Both the position numbers and the translations under genes were made by a program. A model generated the notes under the pieces. It was not told the DNA's origin and did not search any database. It was given only the letters and a program-made list of their open reading frames with translations. DNA of 64,000 nucleotides from Taudactylus pleione (taxonomy: Eukaryota > Chordata > Amphibia > Anura > Myobatrachidae): positions 1,270,001-1,334,000 of the forward strand of contig JAUIMM010000887.1 in the NCBI GenBank assembly GCA_031769625.1, given 5' to 3'. Each line of letters opens with the position of its first letter. The stretch's first letter is position 1. Positions 11,214 through 22,149 of the stretch are shown piece by piece.

Positions 11214-11421
11214 TGTTATATATTGGAATCTGGCTCTGCCAGACTCACATTGTTGTTTAATGCCTACAGTACCATGTCTCACCACTGTGTTATTTCACAT
11301 ATTGCTTGACAGCTGCTGCAAAATATGTTTGTCAGTTCAGTAAAGGTGTTGAAAGCATGCTGACCACAGCTCCTGATCTCCATGTATGTTTGTATGAAAG
11401 AACATATACACAGACACTACA
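11214..11421 (+). repeat. 3' LTR of the Gypsy element
   Basis: 208 bp, TGTTATATATTGG to CAGACACTACA, matching the 5' LTR. Preceded by a purine-rich tract and followed by CAGAC. Confidence 0.9.
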
Positions 11422-11485
11422 CAGACCACCCATAATCACTCAACTGCGTAAACAGTGGCATTGCATCAATCTCTGAATCAGGCCC
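11422..11485. mobile_element. Right end of the MITE split by the Gypsy element
   Basis: Ends CAATCTCTGAATCAGGCCC, like the right end of the element at 13634-14590 (shared ...CAACTGCG... and GGCATTGC phrases). Confidence 0.6.
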
Positions 11486-11631
11486 CAAGTACCGAAATTT
11501 AGTGAATATGCCTCTGTATGTGCAAGCACTTAAAGCGATAGCTCTGATGAGAGCTAAAAACAATAAACACCATTACTATTGAGATTCTACTTGCCCCTGT
11601 CTGTCTTATTTAGGTGCCTGACAGATTAAAG

Positions 11632-11954
11632 CAGTGGTTCTAAAACTGTGCGCCATGGTATCCTGGGGTGCCTTGGGACACTTGTAGGGGTGCCTCAGGT
11701 TGGTGGCCCAATATCAAATTAAATTATTTATGGTCAATGTAATGTAAATATGTGAACAAACAGAAGCGCAAACTTGTCCACCACCACCACATAACTGACC
11801 CTAAGGATGACAAGTAAGCACAATTTACTTCACATTACTACTATACTAAAAAAAATTCTGAATTTCACAATAACAAACTTTTGGCTTAGGGGTGCCATGA
11901 AAACAATGCTGATACTCTAGGGCTCAGTGATTCAAAAAAGTTTGGGAACCACTG
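11632..11954. mobile_element. hAT MITE with perfect 8-bp target duplication
   Basis: Termini CAGTGGTTCTAAAACT and AGTTTGGGAACCACTG; flanks GATTAAAG at 11624-11631 and 11955-11962. Noncoding, 323 bp. This terminus is the familiar hAT (Charlie-type) one. Confidence 0.95.
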
Positions 11955-12069
11955 GATTAAAGCGTAAACTTTAATCCAATGCCTGTGAATCATGCATTAA
12001 ATCCATCATTCTGAGAACAGTCTTTGAAATGGCACTTACAAGCTGATTGATTGCTACAGTATGGACAAT

Positions 12070-12626
12070 GGGCCTGATTCAGCAAGGAACGCACGTAAAC
12101 AGAAGCACGCACCTGGCCACTGCGAGAATATGCGAATGAATGCATACTGTATGTACGGTAATCGCAGCAGAATAAGCAGACGCCCAGCACTACATAATAC
12201 CACCCACTTCTCTATACTTGCGTCCTCTATACCTGGCAAGACAGCGGAAACATTGGTAACATCGAGAACCAACGGACCCATATGCACAATAGTGGTTGAC
12301 CTGACCCTCCCGCAGACATAGCAAGAATTCCTGTGTGCAACCTGAGTCTGTGTCCGCTGCTGCAAGGGCTTAATTATGCATGTGCCTGAAACACCGTCCA
12401 AATGCACAGGCACACCTGTGATTGCCCGACCACTCCTCCGTCACCACCCACAAACGGCACTTCCTGTCAATCACTTGTCCCTGAGGTTGCGGACTTCCTG
12501 TGTACACATACACCATCGCACTGGCCAGTTCGTGCACGCGCACTGCGATGCATACGCATGCACAGCAAAACCATCGACCGATTGCATGGGTGTCTGCATC
12601 TGTGCGTTCCTTGCTGAATCAGGCCC
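12070..12626. mobile_element. Harbinger-like foldback MITE, 3-bp duplication AAT
   Basis: Termini GGGCCTGATTCAGCAAGGAA and its inverse form a perfect 25-bp inverted repeat; AAT on both sides (12067-12069, 12627-12629). GC-rich hairpins inside produce spurious reading frames on both strands. Confidence 0.85.
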
Positions 12627-12643
12627 AATGTCTGCACTTTATC

Positions 12644-12964
12644 CAGTGTCAGACTGGGGCATGAAGGGCCCACCGGGGATGGCACTGGTAGGGGCCTATG
12701 CTTAAAGGGGGAGGTCAGCCTCCAGAGGGGTGTGGCCAGCCAACACAGAGGCTTGGCTAAAAATTATAGAGGACATAGCCTGCAGACAACATGGATACTA
12801 CAGTCCATAGTCTGTTCATCCATGTCCTTGCTCTACCAGGTAACCGACTCTGTAATAGAGTTACTATGTACAATTCAAGTGCAATGTCTGAAACCTGGCA
12901 TTAGACGAGGAGGTGGGGCCCACCGGGGACTTCCCCTGATCCCCTGTGGGCCAGTCCAACCCTG
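12644..12964. mobile_element. hAT MITE with perfect 8-bp target duplication
   Basis: Termini CAGTGTCAGACTGGGGC and CAGTCCAACCCTG; flanks ACTTTATC at 12636-12643 and 12965-12972. Internal inverted GGGCCCACCGGGGA. 321 bp, noncoding. Confidence 0.95.
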
Positions 12965-12972
12965 ACTTTATC

Positions 12973-13633
12973 TCTCTCCAAGGCTTGATACATCTCCCCT
13001 TAATGCATTTCAGATTCAAGGGCAGCTCCTGCCAGCCATTTATTGCGACCTCATCTGACAGCACAAACCTTCTGAAGCTATTGAGCAGTGATCTATGAGC
13101 AGGACAGATTAGCACACCTTTTACACTATATTGCAGCATTGCTTTGCCATAGAGGCAGGGCTATCTTTCCATAGAGGCACATTTGTATGTTGATTTTTTT
13201 TATATATACTACAGTACTTGTGGTTCTATGTACAGTTTGTATCATAGGAAATAAGGAGAAAAAATAGTGGTGCATTTTCACTCAGTGGGAGAGATGCATT
13301 ATTAGGGAACATATCGAGCCGCTAAAGCTGGTCCTGCTTCAATGCTTATTGAAGCGAATCAGGAAGCAATAACAATAATAATGTTAACGTCTCAATATAA
13401 GTGTTAAATTGAGCTGGATCTAGAGCATATGTCATTACAGGTGATAATAAATCTCCCCCAGTATGACCATGCAACATGTTATTATACTCTCCCTCCTCCA
13501 CAGTGTGCCAAAATCAGTGGCAGAACTAGTGAGTGGTGAGCCCAAGTGCAAAAATATGCTCCCTCCGCTACACAAAAGAATCTATGGACACGGGAGATTA
13601 CTAATTAAATGTTTCTTGCATTAATTACGCTAT
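12973..13633. other. Noncoding, begins with the end of an older foldback MITE
   Basis: TCTCCAAGGCTTGATACATC at 12975 matches the right end of the foldback family at 28251-28411, so the 12644 hAT seems to have landed in such a copy. The rest is unrecognised. Confidence 0.4.
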
Positions 13634-14590
13634 GGCCCTGATTCAGAGGTGTATGCAGTTGCTACTGCAGCTGCGACTTTTTGCGTAGTCACGGTGGCGA
13701 TAATATGCAAATGCTACTTTCAGCCTTCCCCTCGTGTGCCGGAATGTGCAAGTCCTGTGACGCCCAATTTCAGTGCCCATGTATTCTCCAACAGTGCCAG
13801 TGGTTCTGAATACTCCACCATCAACGCATCTCGTGCAGTATCAACACTTGCACCATCCTATGGCAGGTGCAGCGTCTCCTTCTGAGCTGTGGGGGTCATT
13901 CAGACCCGCTCGCGAGCGCAGGACGCTCGCAAGTGGGTCGATGTTCCCCCACTGCGCATGCGCACGACGGAGGGAGTTCCGTCGTGCGCATGCGCAAGAC
14001 CCGGCGAGCGACGGGCTCTCCATCGCTCCGGGTCTCGCACCAAAGGGGGCGTGCTGTCGATGTTGATCGACAGCACGCCCCCTTTGGTGGGCGTGCCGGG
14101 GGCGTGCCTGCCAGACGGAGGCGTTCCCATGGGAACGCCTACCGTCTGAAGCCAGCCCCACTGACATCACTAGTGATGTCAGTGGGAGTGATTTTGGCTC
14201 TGATAAAGCCAAAATCACTCCAGGGCTTGTGGCAGCGAGACCCTACCGCAGGGTCTCCGTCGCAAGCCCGATGGTCGTGATGGTCAAGACCATCTCGACC
14301 ATCATCATGGACAGGAGGCCGCTCCATTTTCATGGAGGAGGGCACTGATTCAGAGCGAGCGCTCTGGTCAGAGCGTTCGGCTCTGAATCAGGCCCTGTGT
14401 CTAAACATGGCTTCTGTGGTTTTGCCTCGCTATCTCTAATACCAGTAGTCCCGAACTCAACAGCTCATTTGTGAGTACACATAGGGTAATGAACGCGCCG
14501 TATAGGGTTTTCAGAATATTTTGTGAACAGTAGCAAACAATTGCTCAACTGCGGGAACCCCGGCATTGCGTGCACCTCTGAATCAGGCCC
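13634..14590. mobile_element. MITE carrying a second, nested MITE
   Basis: Outer termini GGCCCTGATTCAGAGGTG and CACCTCTGAATCAGGCCC are inverted repeats. The outer element is about 450 bp once the nested element at 13891-14395 is removed. Its flanks TAT and ATA are inverted rather than direct. Confidence 0.75.
13891..14395. mobile_element. Hairpin-chain MITE, copy 1, duplication TGT
   Basis: Chain of stems in order: terminal GGGTC...GACCC-type stem; GCGCATGCGCACGACGG stem; a stem around CGAGACCCGG; GTGCTGTCGAT stem; GGCGTTCCCATGGGAACGCC palindrome; ACATCACTAGTGATGT palindrome; AGTGATTTTGGCTCT stem; a GAGACCCT stem; GATGGTC stem; CTCCAT stem; a terminal GAGCGAGCGCTCTGG stem. TGT flanks it on both sides (13888-13890, 14396-14398). 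Overlapping open frames on both strands come from this palindromy. Confidence 0.85.
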
Positions 14591-14765
14591 ATAGTTTAAT
14601 AAGTGCAATACAAATTACATTTGTAATCTCCTGAGATGGCAACATGCAGAAACCTAGCAGAAAAAAAGCCAGCCCATCGAATGGGCATTGGTAGTCAGCA
14701 TTCAATGGCTGGCAACCAACAAACACTAGCTATTTGATGGAAAAAGTACTTCCATTACATAGAAG

Positions 14766-15398
14766 CAGTGGCGGGGGTTGCCCGGGGCTTGTGCCCTGGG
14801 CGACGTAGTACCGGCGGCATGTGAGGGCACCGCCGGCCGCGGTCCAGGGTGCAGGAGCGGGGATTCAGGGAAGTATTGTGTTTTGTTTTGTGTGTGTCTT
14901 TGTGATATATGTAAGGGGCACTACTGGATGCACTGTACAGGGGCAGAACTATGGGAGACAATGGAGGCACCTGCTGCCAGGCTCCAGCACTGAAGGGGCA
15001 TCTCCTCCATTGCCCTCAATATATTCACCCCACTTAGGGCTGTAACTATGTACCCGGAGTGTACCGTTACGGCCGCCCAATACATGGCACCTCTTCCTGG
15101 CACCTGAGGAGCCACTATACACTCGTGGAGAACTCCGTATCAGACCATCAGCTGCTGCCTCCGTCTATCTATAGACTGTCCTTACTCATTGGTGTTGCTG
15201 CTCCTCAGCAGCTTCTTTTATTGGTGTGATGCGTCCGGCGCCCCCTCACCCACAACTCTCTGTCTCGCTTCTCCATGGCATGCCTATATTCTGTGTGCAA
15301 CTGCGGGTGTATCTGCCTGCAAATGTTACATTACAGTGTCGGGGGGGGCACCAAATTATAACTTGCCTCTGGGCTTCTGAGATGAACTTACGCCACTG
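14766..15398. mobile_element. hAT-like fragment feeding into a minisatellite
   Basis: CAGTGGCGGGGGTTGCCC at 14771 and TTACGCCACTG at 15388 are inverted. It holds GGAGCGGGGATTCAGG then a TG-rich stretch at 14853-14910, matching 50905-50960 and 20070-20120, where the same phrase introduces the same minisatellite. No matching 8-bp flanks found. Confidence 0.45.
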
Positions 15399-15399
15399 C

Positions 15400-16380
15400 A
15401 CTGTATAAGGGGCGCTGCATAGGGGGGACCACTACTGGGGGCACTGTATATACAGTCACCCTTATACAGTCCCCAGTATTGGTCCCCCCGACCACTACTG
15501 GGGGCACTGAATAAGGGGTACTGTATAAGGGGCAGTATTGGGGGCTCTGCATAGGGGGAACACTACTGGGGGCACTGCATAGGGGGCACTACTTGGGGCA
15601 CTGCATAGACAGGACCACTACTGGGGGCACTGTATAAGGGGTACTTTATAAGGGGCAATGCATAGGGGAACCACTGCAGGGGGCATTGCATAGGGGGGCA
15701 CTGTATAAGGGGAACTACTGGGGGCACTGCATAAGGGGGACCACTACTGGAGGCACTGCATAGGGGGGACCACTACTGGGGCACTATATAAAGGGCACTA
15801 TTGGGGGCACTGTATAAGGGGCACTACTTGGGGCACTGCATAGAGGGGACCACTACTGGGGGCACTGAATAAGGGGCACCAAACCTCCCAACTTGACACT
15901 CTCCAGGAGAGACACAATACTCTGGTCCTGGACCTTCCCGGTAATTTATGATTGGTGGCGGCTCCAGAGGTGGGGCTGAAGTACAGTCCAAAATTCAAAT
16001 AGGGGAGTCACGCCAATTTCCATTGAGTCCCAGCCAGTAATGTTTGGCAGCGTTTGAAATGACAGTTGGAGTGGCCCCCCCTATTTGGATTTTGAACTGC
16101 CTTGCAGCCCCACCTCTTACCAGAGAAGTCCAGGACCAGAGCATTGTGTCCCTCCTGGAGAGGGTCATGTTGGGAGTTATGGGCCACTACTGGGGGCACT
16201 GTATAAGGGGCACTACTGGGGGCACTGTATAAGGGGCACTACTATATGAAGCACTGTATAAGGGGCACTACTACATGAGAAACTGCATAAGGGGCACTGC
16301 TACTGAGAACATTGCATAAGGAGCACTACTACGGTGGCATTGCAAGCGGGGTACTACTACTGGGGGCATTAAGGTGCATA
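15400..16380 (+). repeat. Degenerate minisatellite, GGGGCACTACTGGGGGCACTG type
   Basis: Irregular units of about 15-32 bp such as GGGGGCACTGTATAAGGG and GGGACCACTACTGG run through 15405-15885 and 16186-16375, interrupted by the foldback element at 15888-16183. Confidence 0.85.
15888..16183. mobile_element. Foldback MITE inside the minisatellite
   Basis: About 55-bp inverted arms: CCAAACCTCCCAACTTGAC at the left, GTTGGGAGTTATGG at the right, with TCCTGGAC / GTCCAGGA internally. The minisatellite resumes after it, so it is a later insertion. Confidence 0.75.
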
Positions 16381-16575
16381 TGGAATGGAAAGGAATGTTC
16401 CCAGAGTGACGAGAAATGGTGGTGTGTCATGTTGATATGCCCCCATTTTTCAGTGGGCACGCCCCTTGTGGCATGTGGTCACACCCACTCTTCTTGCAAA
16501 ACCTACTAAGAGGAAGAAGAGGTGGCGGGGACTGAACTTTGCATACAATATGTTGATACCTTGTTATAATAGCTA

Positions 16576-16750
16576 GGGGTAAATGTACTAAAGTGAGAGA
16601 TTTTTGAAGTGGAGTTGTTGTCCATAGCAACCAATCAGATGCTAGCTATTATCTTCTAGAAGGTGCTAGTTAAATGTTAAGCAGAATCTGATTGGTTACT
16701 ATGGGCAACATCTCCACTACTATAAACTCTCACTTTAGTAAATATACTCC
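16576..16750. mobile_element. Short foldback MITE, duplication CTA
   Basis: Termini GGGGTAAATGTACTAAAGTG and CACTTTAGTAAATATACTCC; arms extend through AACCAATCAGAT / ATCTGATTGGTT. CTA at 16573-16575 and 16751-16753. 175 bp, nearly all stem. Confidence 0.85.
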
Positions 16751-16803
16751 CTATTCTGCAAAAAGACCTGGTCATGCAGTGTCTCTCACATACATCACTC
16801 ATA

Positions 16804-17317
16804 GGGGATGTAGTTAATAGACTGCCGGATCGCGATGCTGCTGGTCTAAATCCCAACTCGTCCTGCCGACACCTATCTTAACGCCGGAAGACTGACCCTC
16901 ACCATCCCGATCGTCCTCTGATGGGTAAGTAGAACACTTTGCGTGGGGATGGGGGGTTAGGTTTGGGACCCCCGGGGGGTCTTAGGGTTAGGCACCAACC
17001 CTGGAGAAGGTTAGGCTTAGGCTAGGGAAAGGCAGGGTTAGGGTTAGGCACTAGGGGGGAGGTTAGGGTTAGGCTCCCCCCCAGGACAGCTAAGTTTAGG
17101 CTACGGGGAGGGGGGTTAGGTTTAGGCACTCCTGGGGTGAGGTTAGGGTTAGACACTAAGGGGGGAGGTTTGGGTTAGGCACCCCTAAAGGAGGGTTGGG
17201 GGGGGGAGAGGAGGGTTAGGTTGCTTACCTTTCCCTGTCGGGATTTCGACCCGCCGGGCTGCCGCTGTCAGTATTTGATCCGGCAGCTAAACAGCCACCG
17301 GCATTACATACCGATTC
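16804..17317. mobile_element. MITE with a TTAGGG-like core, 8-9 bp duplication
   Basis: CACTCATA (or CACTCATAG) occurs at 16796-16803 and 17318-17325. Termini GGGATGTAGTTAAT and ATTACATACCGATTCC are imperfect inverted repeats. The core (16940-17230) is a G-rich array of GGTTAGGGTTAGGCAC with GGGGGG runs. An 8-9 bp duplication fits hAT or Mutator-like elements. Confidence 0.75.
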
Positions 17318-17325
17318 CACTCATA

Positions 17326-18300
17326 GAACTATAAAGCTCTATTACATGCACCATTTGATTTTAAGTGGCTGGTTCTCAGCCTAGAACATTTATTTTTAAA
17401 TGCAAAAGAATGAGCCTCTACTTTTTAAGACTGAGCAAAACCCAGCGCCATAACAGAGCTACACGGTGCATGGCGTCATGCCGAGGGGGCAGAGCTACCA
17501 GCAATTTGCAAAAACAGCATTGCCCAGAACATCCTTAGGATGCTTCAGAGGGCTGTACAGGAGATACAGGCTGCAGGGTGCCTTTCCAGGCACCCTGCTA
17601 GCCAGATGCAAAGACAGTGAGGCAGCAACAGTGCGGCATACAAAACCCTGCGCTCTGTGTGGCGGCACTGATTGCACACCCCTAGTTACGTCCCTGGGAA
17701 AACCACTCATTACAATTCTTTGCTGTCCTATAATCACTAGTCCCTGAATCATACCTTGTTTAGTTTACACCTCCATGCTGGTACTTGGTAAATCATATTA
17801 TGGTTAGCATCAGCATGAGAGAAGAACTGGGAGATAGGTGCCTGACCACCCTGCCCACAGACCAGCGCAGGGGAGAGCAGAGAGCCCGAGTTTCTACCCC
17901 AGACCGCCACAGGGGAGAACAAGAGCCCGGGCCCCTACCCACAGTTGCCTACTCAGGCTGGTACAGGAAGAGTCCACTACCCACAGACCAATGCAGCAGA
18001 GGAGCCAGATGCTGCCACTGACATCCCAGTCCGACCTATGTAGCTTCCTCAGCAGACCACAGTGATCCAGGAAGGGACACTGTTCTCTGGCCAGTTCGCG
18101 TATTGCCTTTTTCATTACAACCCGTGGCCATAAACAGTGTACTGTAATATGTCAGTCTGACTCATTATTATTACTGCTGATAATGCCACTGGCTGTGGAC
18201 TCCATCATTGACATCGGCCACAGTGCCATGCACCGGCTGCACTGCCGGTAGTTCCGCCCCTGGACAAAATCCACCGTCACTTCTAGGTAAGTTCTGCATC
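17326..18300. other. Noncoding, with a hairpin, a short tandem array and a hAT terminus
   Basis: GCAGGGTGCCT...AGGCACCCTGC hairpin at 17571-17600. CCCACAGACC with CAGGGGAGA units repeat about every 50 bp at 17850-18010. GGTAGTTCCGCCCCTG near 18250 is a hAT-type right end whose partner I could not place. Confidence 0.4.
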
Positions 18301-19000
18301 ATTTCACACAGAGCTGCAATATTTGTAATCACTAAATATTACAGATGGAGCTAATCTGCTCCAAAAATGGAGCACCAGTGCCCTATGTAAGTTTGTACAC
18401 CTATTTTTCCACAAAAAAATAATAGAGGCTTAGTATCAGATAGAGGTGCATCACCCAACACAAATCTAATAAACAACTATATTGGCTAGTCCTTCATTTC
18501 CAAATAACCTCTTTTCCTTTCCCTTTTGAGGAATTCTTAGCACTACCCTGTTACCAGATCACACTTGATTCTCATTCTAACATTCTTAAAAGTGGGCAAG
18601 AAAAGGTGCTAGGCAGGTGTGCAGGAATCTGAAAGAAGATGTAATAGGGCACTGAGCAAGATTAGACAGACTAACGCTATGGAATTTAATCTAGAAGAAG
18701 GCATGGCACATATTTGCATTGCAAATGCTTTTGATAAATACATACTATTATATTGAGTTCAGTTAATTACATATAAAGATAATAACAACTACTAGATAGG
18801 GTAAGCAATGTCAATTATATAAACATATAAACATGTGAAAATAGTTAAACAATTAAAATATCACTAATTCAATATGCAGAAATAGTTCTATCACTATAGA
18901 TTAGAGCTTTCTGGGCAATAGTGGCTAAACCAACAATGAATGTGACTAAATTGTACATGAAACTGTTTTCATTTTTTCTCCATACTTAGGGGCATATTAA
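18301..19000. other. AT-rich noncoding sequence, nothing recognised
   Basis: No repeat array, inverted termini or domain-bearing frame. Confidence 0.4.
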
Positions 19001-20114
19001 TTCATTAACAGGTCCTACACACGATAATTCTAATTTCTTCTCGGCACTATTCACAGCGATAAGAAATGATTGATCACCAGGATGTATAAAGAAACACTCT
19101 CAGGGACAGGGGCTCTGAAAGGAGCCTGTCCCTGCAGTGTGTAACAGGTGAAGGAATCTCAAATGCGATCCCTTCACTTCTCCTCTGGGAGCCGTACACA
19201 CCACTACCGAGCATGTGCGTTCTACTCATACCTGCCTACTTTTGAAAACTATTTTCAAGGAGATTATAGTATGCAATAGAAGCATGGTGCGGCATTGAAG
19301 GGGCCTGTCATGATCCACCCAAAGGGCATGCCTAGCTCCACCTATAGGCGTATCTATTGCCACTCAGGTGTGTGCTCTAGTGGCAGGTGAAAACTAAATT
19401 GCTAAGCCCAGTACTGGCTACACACTAACATCACACCTACATTACATAGGGTGGTTACATACTAACAACGTTACACAGCACGGCTACACACTGACAAAAA
19501 CACCTACATTACATGGCTTCACACTAACATCGTGCCTACATTAAAAAGCAGGGTTACACACTAACATCACACCAACATAAAACAGCAGTCCCAAAGCCAA
19601 CAAATTTACATGTATGCTGACAGGAGAAAGAAAGGAGGCTGGGTGCAGAGTGTTACAGTCATGATATACCCCCAGAGCACCCCATAACAGAGAACCCAAT
19701 ACAGAGCACCACAGTAACAGAGCTCTGCAGGGACAGACAGCGCCGGTTCTACCCATACGCATGGTACGTAGCTGAGTAGGGCTCCACATAGTGGAGGCGC
19801 CTCAGCTGCAACCATGCAGGCCGCGGGCAGACCGAGTCTCTGTGACACAGCTGCACCGCACATGTAGCGCTGACTGGACAGAGTTTGGTCAGCACTACAC
19901 AGCGCCGGCACCTGTGTGTTTGTTTTAATTAGCAGCCAATGAGAGTCTGTCAGACTCTCATTAGCTGCTGCGCCCACTGCCATCTTCCGGCTCCCGCAGT
20001 GGGTAATGTGAGAGACGTCATGACGTCTCTCCCATAATGCAGAGCAGTCCGGCCTAGGAGGACGGACTGAGGAGCGGATTCAGGTAAGTATTATTATTAT
20101 TTTTTATTATATGC
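19001..20114. repeat. Mixed repeat fragments, probably hAT-derived
   Basis: 19012-19220 holds a CCTACACACGATAATT start. 19390-19570 has loose repeats of TACACACTAACATCAC. 19880-20080 matches 50790-50900 in order (GTGTGTTTG, AGCAGCCAATGAGAGTC, GAGCGGATTCAGGT), so it is the same hAT derivative, broken. Confidence 0.45.
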
Positions 20115-20500
20115 ATGTCTACTCCGGGGGGGGGGACTCAAAGGGGGGAGACTACTACTAGGGGCACTACAAGGGGGTGGCTACTACTGGGGGCACTGCA
20201 TGGGGGGTACCACCACTGGGGGCACAACAAGGGGTGGACTACTACTAGGGGAAATACAAGGGGGTGGCTACTACTGGGGCCACTGCATAGGGGGGGACCT
20301 CCACTGGGGGACTACTACAAGGGGGGACTACTACTAGGGGCACTACAAGGGGGGACCACTACAAGGGGGGGACTACCACTGGGGGCACTACAAGGTGGGG
20401 ACTACCACTGGGGACACTGCATCGGGGGACCACTACTGGGGCACTATATAAAGGGCAATACTGGGGGTACAGCACCCCCTCTAACAGCACCCCATAACAG
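20115..20500 (+). repeat. Minisatellite, GGGGGCACTACAAGGGGGG type
   Basis: About fifteen irregular units of ACTACTAGGGGCACTACAAG and relatives. Same family as 15400-16380 and 50955-51580. The 131-codon frame here is a by-product of the repeat. Confidence 0.85.
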
Positions 20501-20581
20501 CCTTGAGTAACAGAGGCCCCCATTACTGCCCCTGCCACCGCCAATGAGCGCTCACTTGCCTATGATTCCTGACAAGACTTA

Positions 20582-20758
20582 GGGGTCTATTTACTAAGCC
20601 TTGAATGGAGATAAAGACAACGGAGATAAGGTACCTGCCAACCAGCTCCTTACTGTCATTTTTCAAACACAGCCTGTGACATGGCAGTTAGGAGCTGATT
20701 GGCTGGTACCTTATCTCCATTCACTTTATCTCCATCAAAGGCTTAGTAAATAAACCTC
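20582..20758. mobile_element. Foldback MITE, duplication TTA (Harbinger-like)
   Basis: Termini GGGGTCTATTTACTAAGCC and GGCTTAGTAAATAAACCTC, long inverted arms containing GATAAGGTACC / GGTACCTTATC. TTA flanks at 20579-20581 and 20759-20761, the usual PIF/Harbinger target. Confidence 0.9.
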
Positions 20759-20761
20759 TTA

Positions 20762-21248
20762 GTCTCCAGTGTCCAGTCTGCTTTGACCTACAACCCCACA
20801 GTTGCCGGCCTATTGTGAAATCTCTTCAACAGGCCCCGTCCCCACCATATTCGGACTCGCATATGCATAGTACGGATTATCACCAGGGGTGGCAGTGGGG
20901 AAACCAGGATTTTTAGTTTACTGTGAGGGGCAGGGGGAGACTCTACAATGAAAAGGGAGGTTAGGCAAGTATGAGTCCACTGATGATCCGCAGTCTGCTG
21001 ACCACGCATGTGCGAGTGTATAGTGCCAGGGACGGAGATGACATTAACCGGGCAAAGCCCTCAGCAAAAATGCTGCCTCTATAGAAACCTATGAGGGCTG
21101 TAATAGTGAGCGAATACAAGGGACTGTAGTAAATATCTCCGATATCTGCTGCGGTCCCCTGTACATAGACGACGGGGATACTTAATATTTGTGGATGGGT
21201 GTGTTCAGGGGATATTCCATAAATATTAATTGATAAATAGGTACCTTT
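20762..21248. other. Noncoding, nothing recognised
   Basis: No array, termini or domain-bearing frame. Confidence 0.35.
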
Positions 21249-22149
21249 GGGCTCTATTTACTACAATCCGCATATTTAATGCAGATTGTAGTGTGATATT
21301 ATCGACTGAATTCGCATTGCGAATTCAGGCAATTTCACAGGGATTTACTACAAATCCCTTGCAAGGACAGAGCTTGCGAGAGAGCTCTGTCACTGTGAAT
21401 CCCCTCCACACACTAGTCACGGTATTTTCCCAAAAAATACCGTGACAAAGTGCCCGCACATGCGCCGACCGGCCGTTGCTGCTACACCCCCGGCGCTAAG
21501 CCCCACCCCCCGTAGCCCCTCCTCCCTTAATAGCACTTACCTGCATGATCCGGGCCTTCGGTGATGTCCTCCATGCGTCCAGTCAGGTGATATCCCATAC
21601 TGCACTGGGACCCGATCACCCAATGACCGGGCCCCAGTGCAGTATGGGAGACCAGCTGGCCGGAGGGGAGACATCCCCGGAGGCCTGATCACTGGTCCCT
21701 GGAGTTAGGTAAGTAAAACATTTTTTTTACAATTTTTTTTCTTTTTTTTACAGTAATCAGCTTGCGGTCTGTTTAGACCACACAGCTGATTATTGGGACC
21801 AACTCCTGGCTCTGCTCTCCCCGTTAGAGCGGAGCAGGAGTCCGGTAACTGGGGGAGACCCTGGATAACGCCACCTCCACGTGGCATTATTATCATAGGG
21901 CTTCCCTAGGTATTTTTTTCACAATTTATTTTTAGTAACTTTGCTCGGATCACACTTCCCATTACAATTATTGGAAATGCGAACTGATTACTAAAAATAA
22001 GTTATACTTAGGGGTTGGAGTAGAATTTTACGAATTATTCTCCAATTGCCCTGTAATAACTATAGGTGATACTAAAATAATGTGAAAAGGGTGTGAAAAC
22101 ACCCTTTTTCACTTTATTTTAGTAAAAATAATGTTAATAAATAGAGCCC
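21249..22149. mobile_element. Large hairpin-chain MITE
   Basis: Termini GGGCTCTATTTACTA and TAATAAATAGAGCCC. Inside are serial stems: ACAATCCGCAT/ATGCAGATTGT, CTGAATTCGCATTGCGAATT, GGGATTT..AAATCCC, GACAGAGCT..AGCTCTGTC, GTCACGGTATTTT..AAAATACCGTGAC, CCCATACTGCACTGGG..CCAGTGCAGTATGGG. 901 bp, noncoding. Flanks TTT/TTG agree at two of three bases. Confidence 0.8.

Larger units (their letters stand above)
4548..11421 (+). mobile_element. Degenerate Gypsy-type LTR retrotransposon with nested insertions
   Basis: Two related LTRs begin TGTT and end CACTACA and are flanked by the same 5 bases, CAGAC (4543-4547 and 11422-11426), so this is one insertion. Internal order is gag, CCHC knuckles, aspartic protease, RNase H, integrase, the Gypsy (Metaviridae) order. 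The reverse transcriptase is missing between 7085 and 8549. Later insertions lie at 4858-5431, about 6316-6831, 7086-8545 and 8833-9630. The coding parts carry frameshifts and stop codons throughout, so the element is dead. A purine tract (GGGGAAGAGGAAA, then GGGAGGGAA) directly precedes the 3' LTR and can be the polypurine tract. The primer site after 4766 begins ATTGGTCATGAGTGG; I do not recognise its tRNA. Confidence 0.9.

Noticed and set aside
13773..14345. Long frames on both strands (up to 137 codons)
   Set aside because: They fall inside the hairpin-chain MITE. Palindromes give mirrored open frames; the same peptides recur at 46635-47221, 51738-52153 and 56019-56501.
16940..17230. True telomere or chromosome end
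   Set aside because: The TTAGGG-like units are irregular and the block is bounded by matching 8-9 bp flanks, so it is a transposed element.
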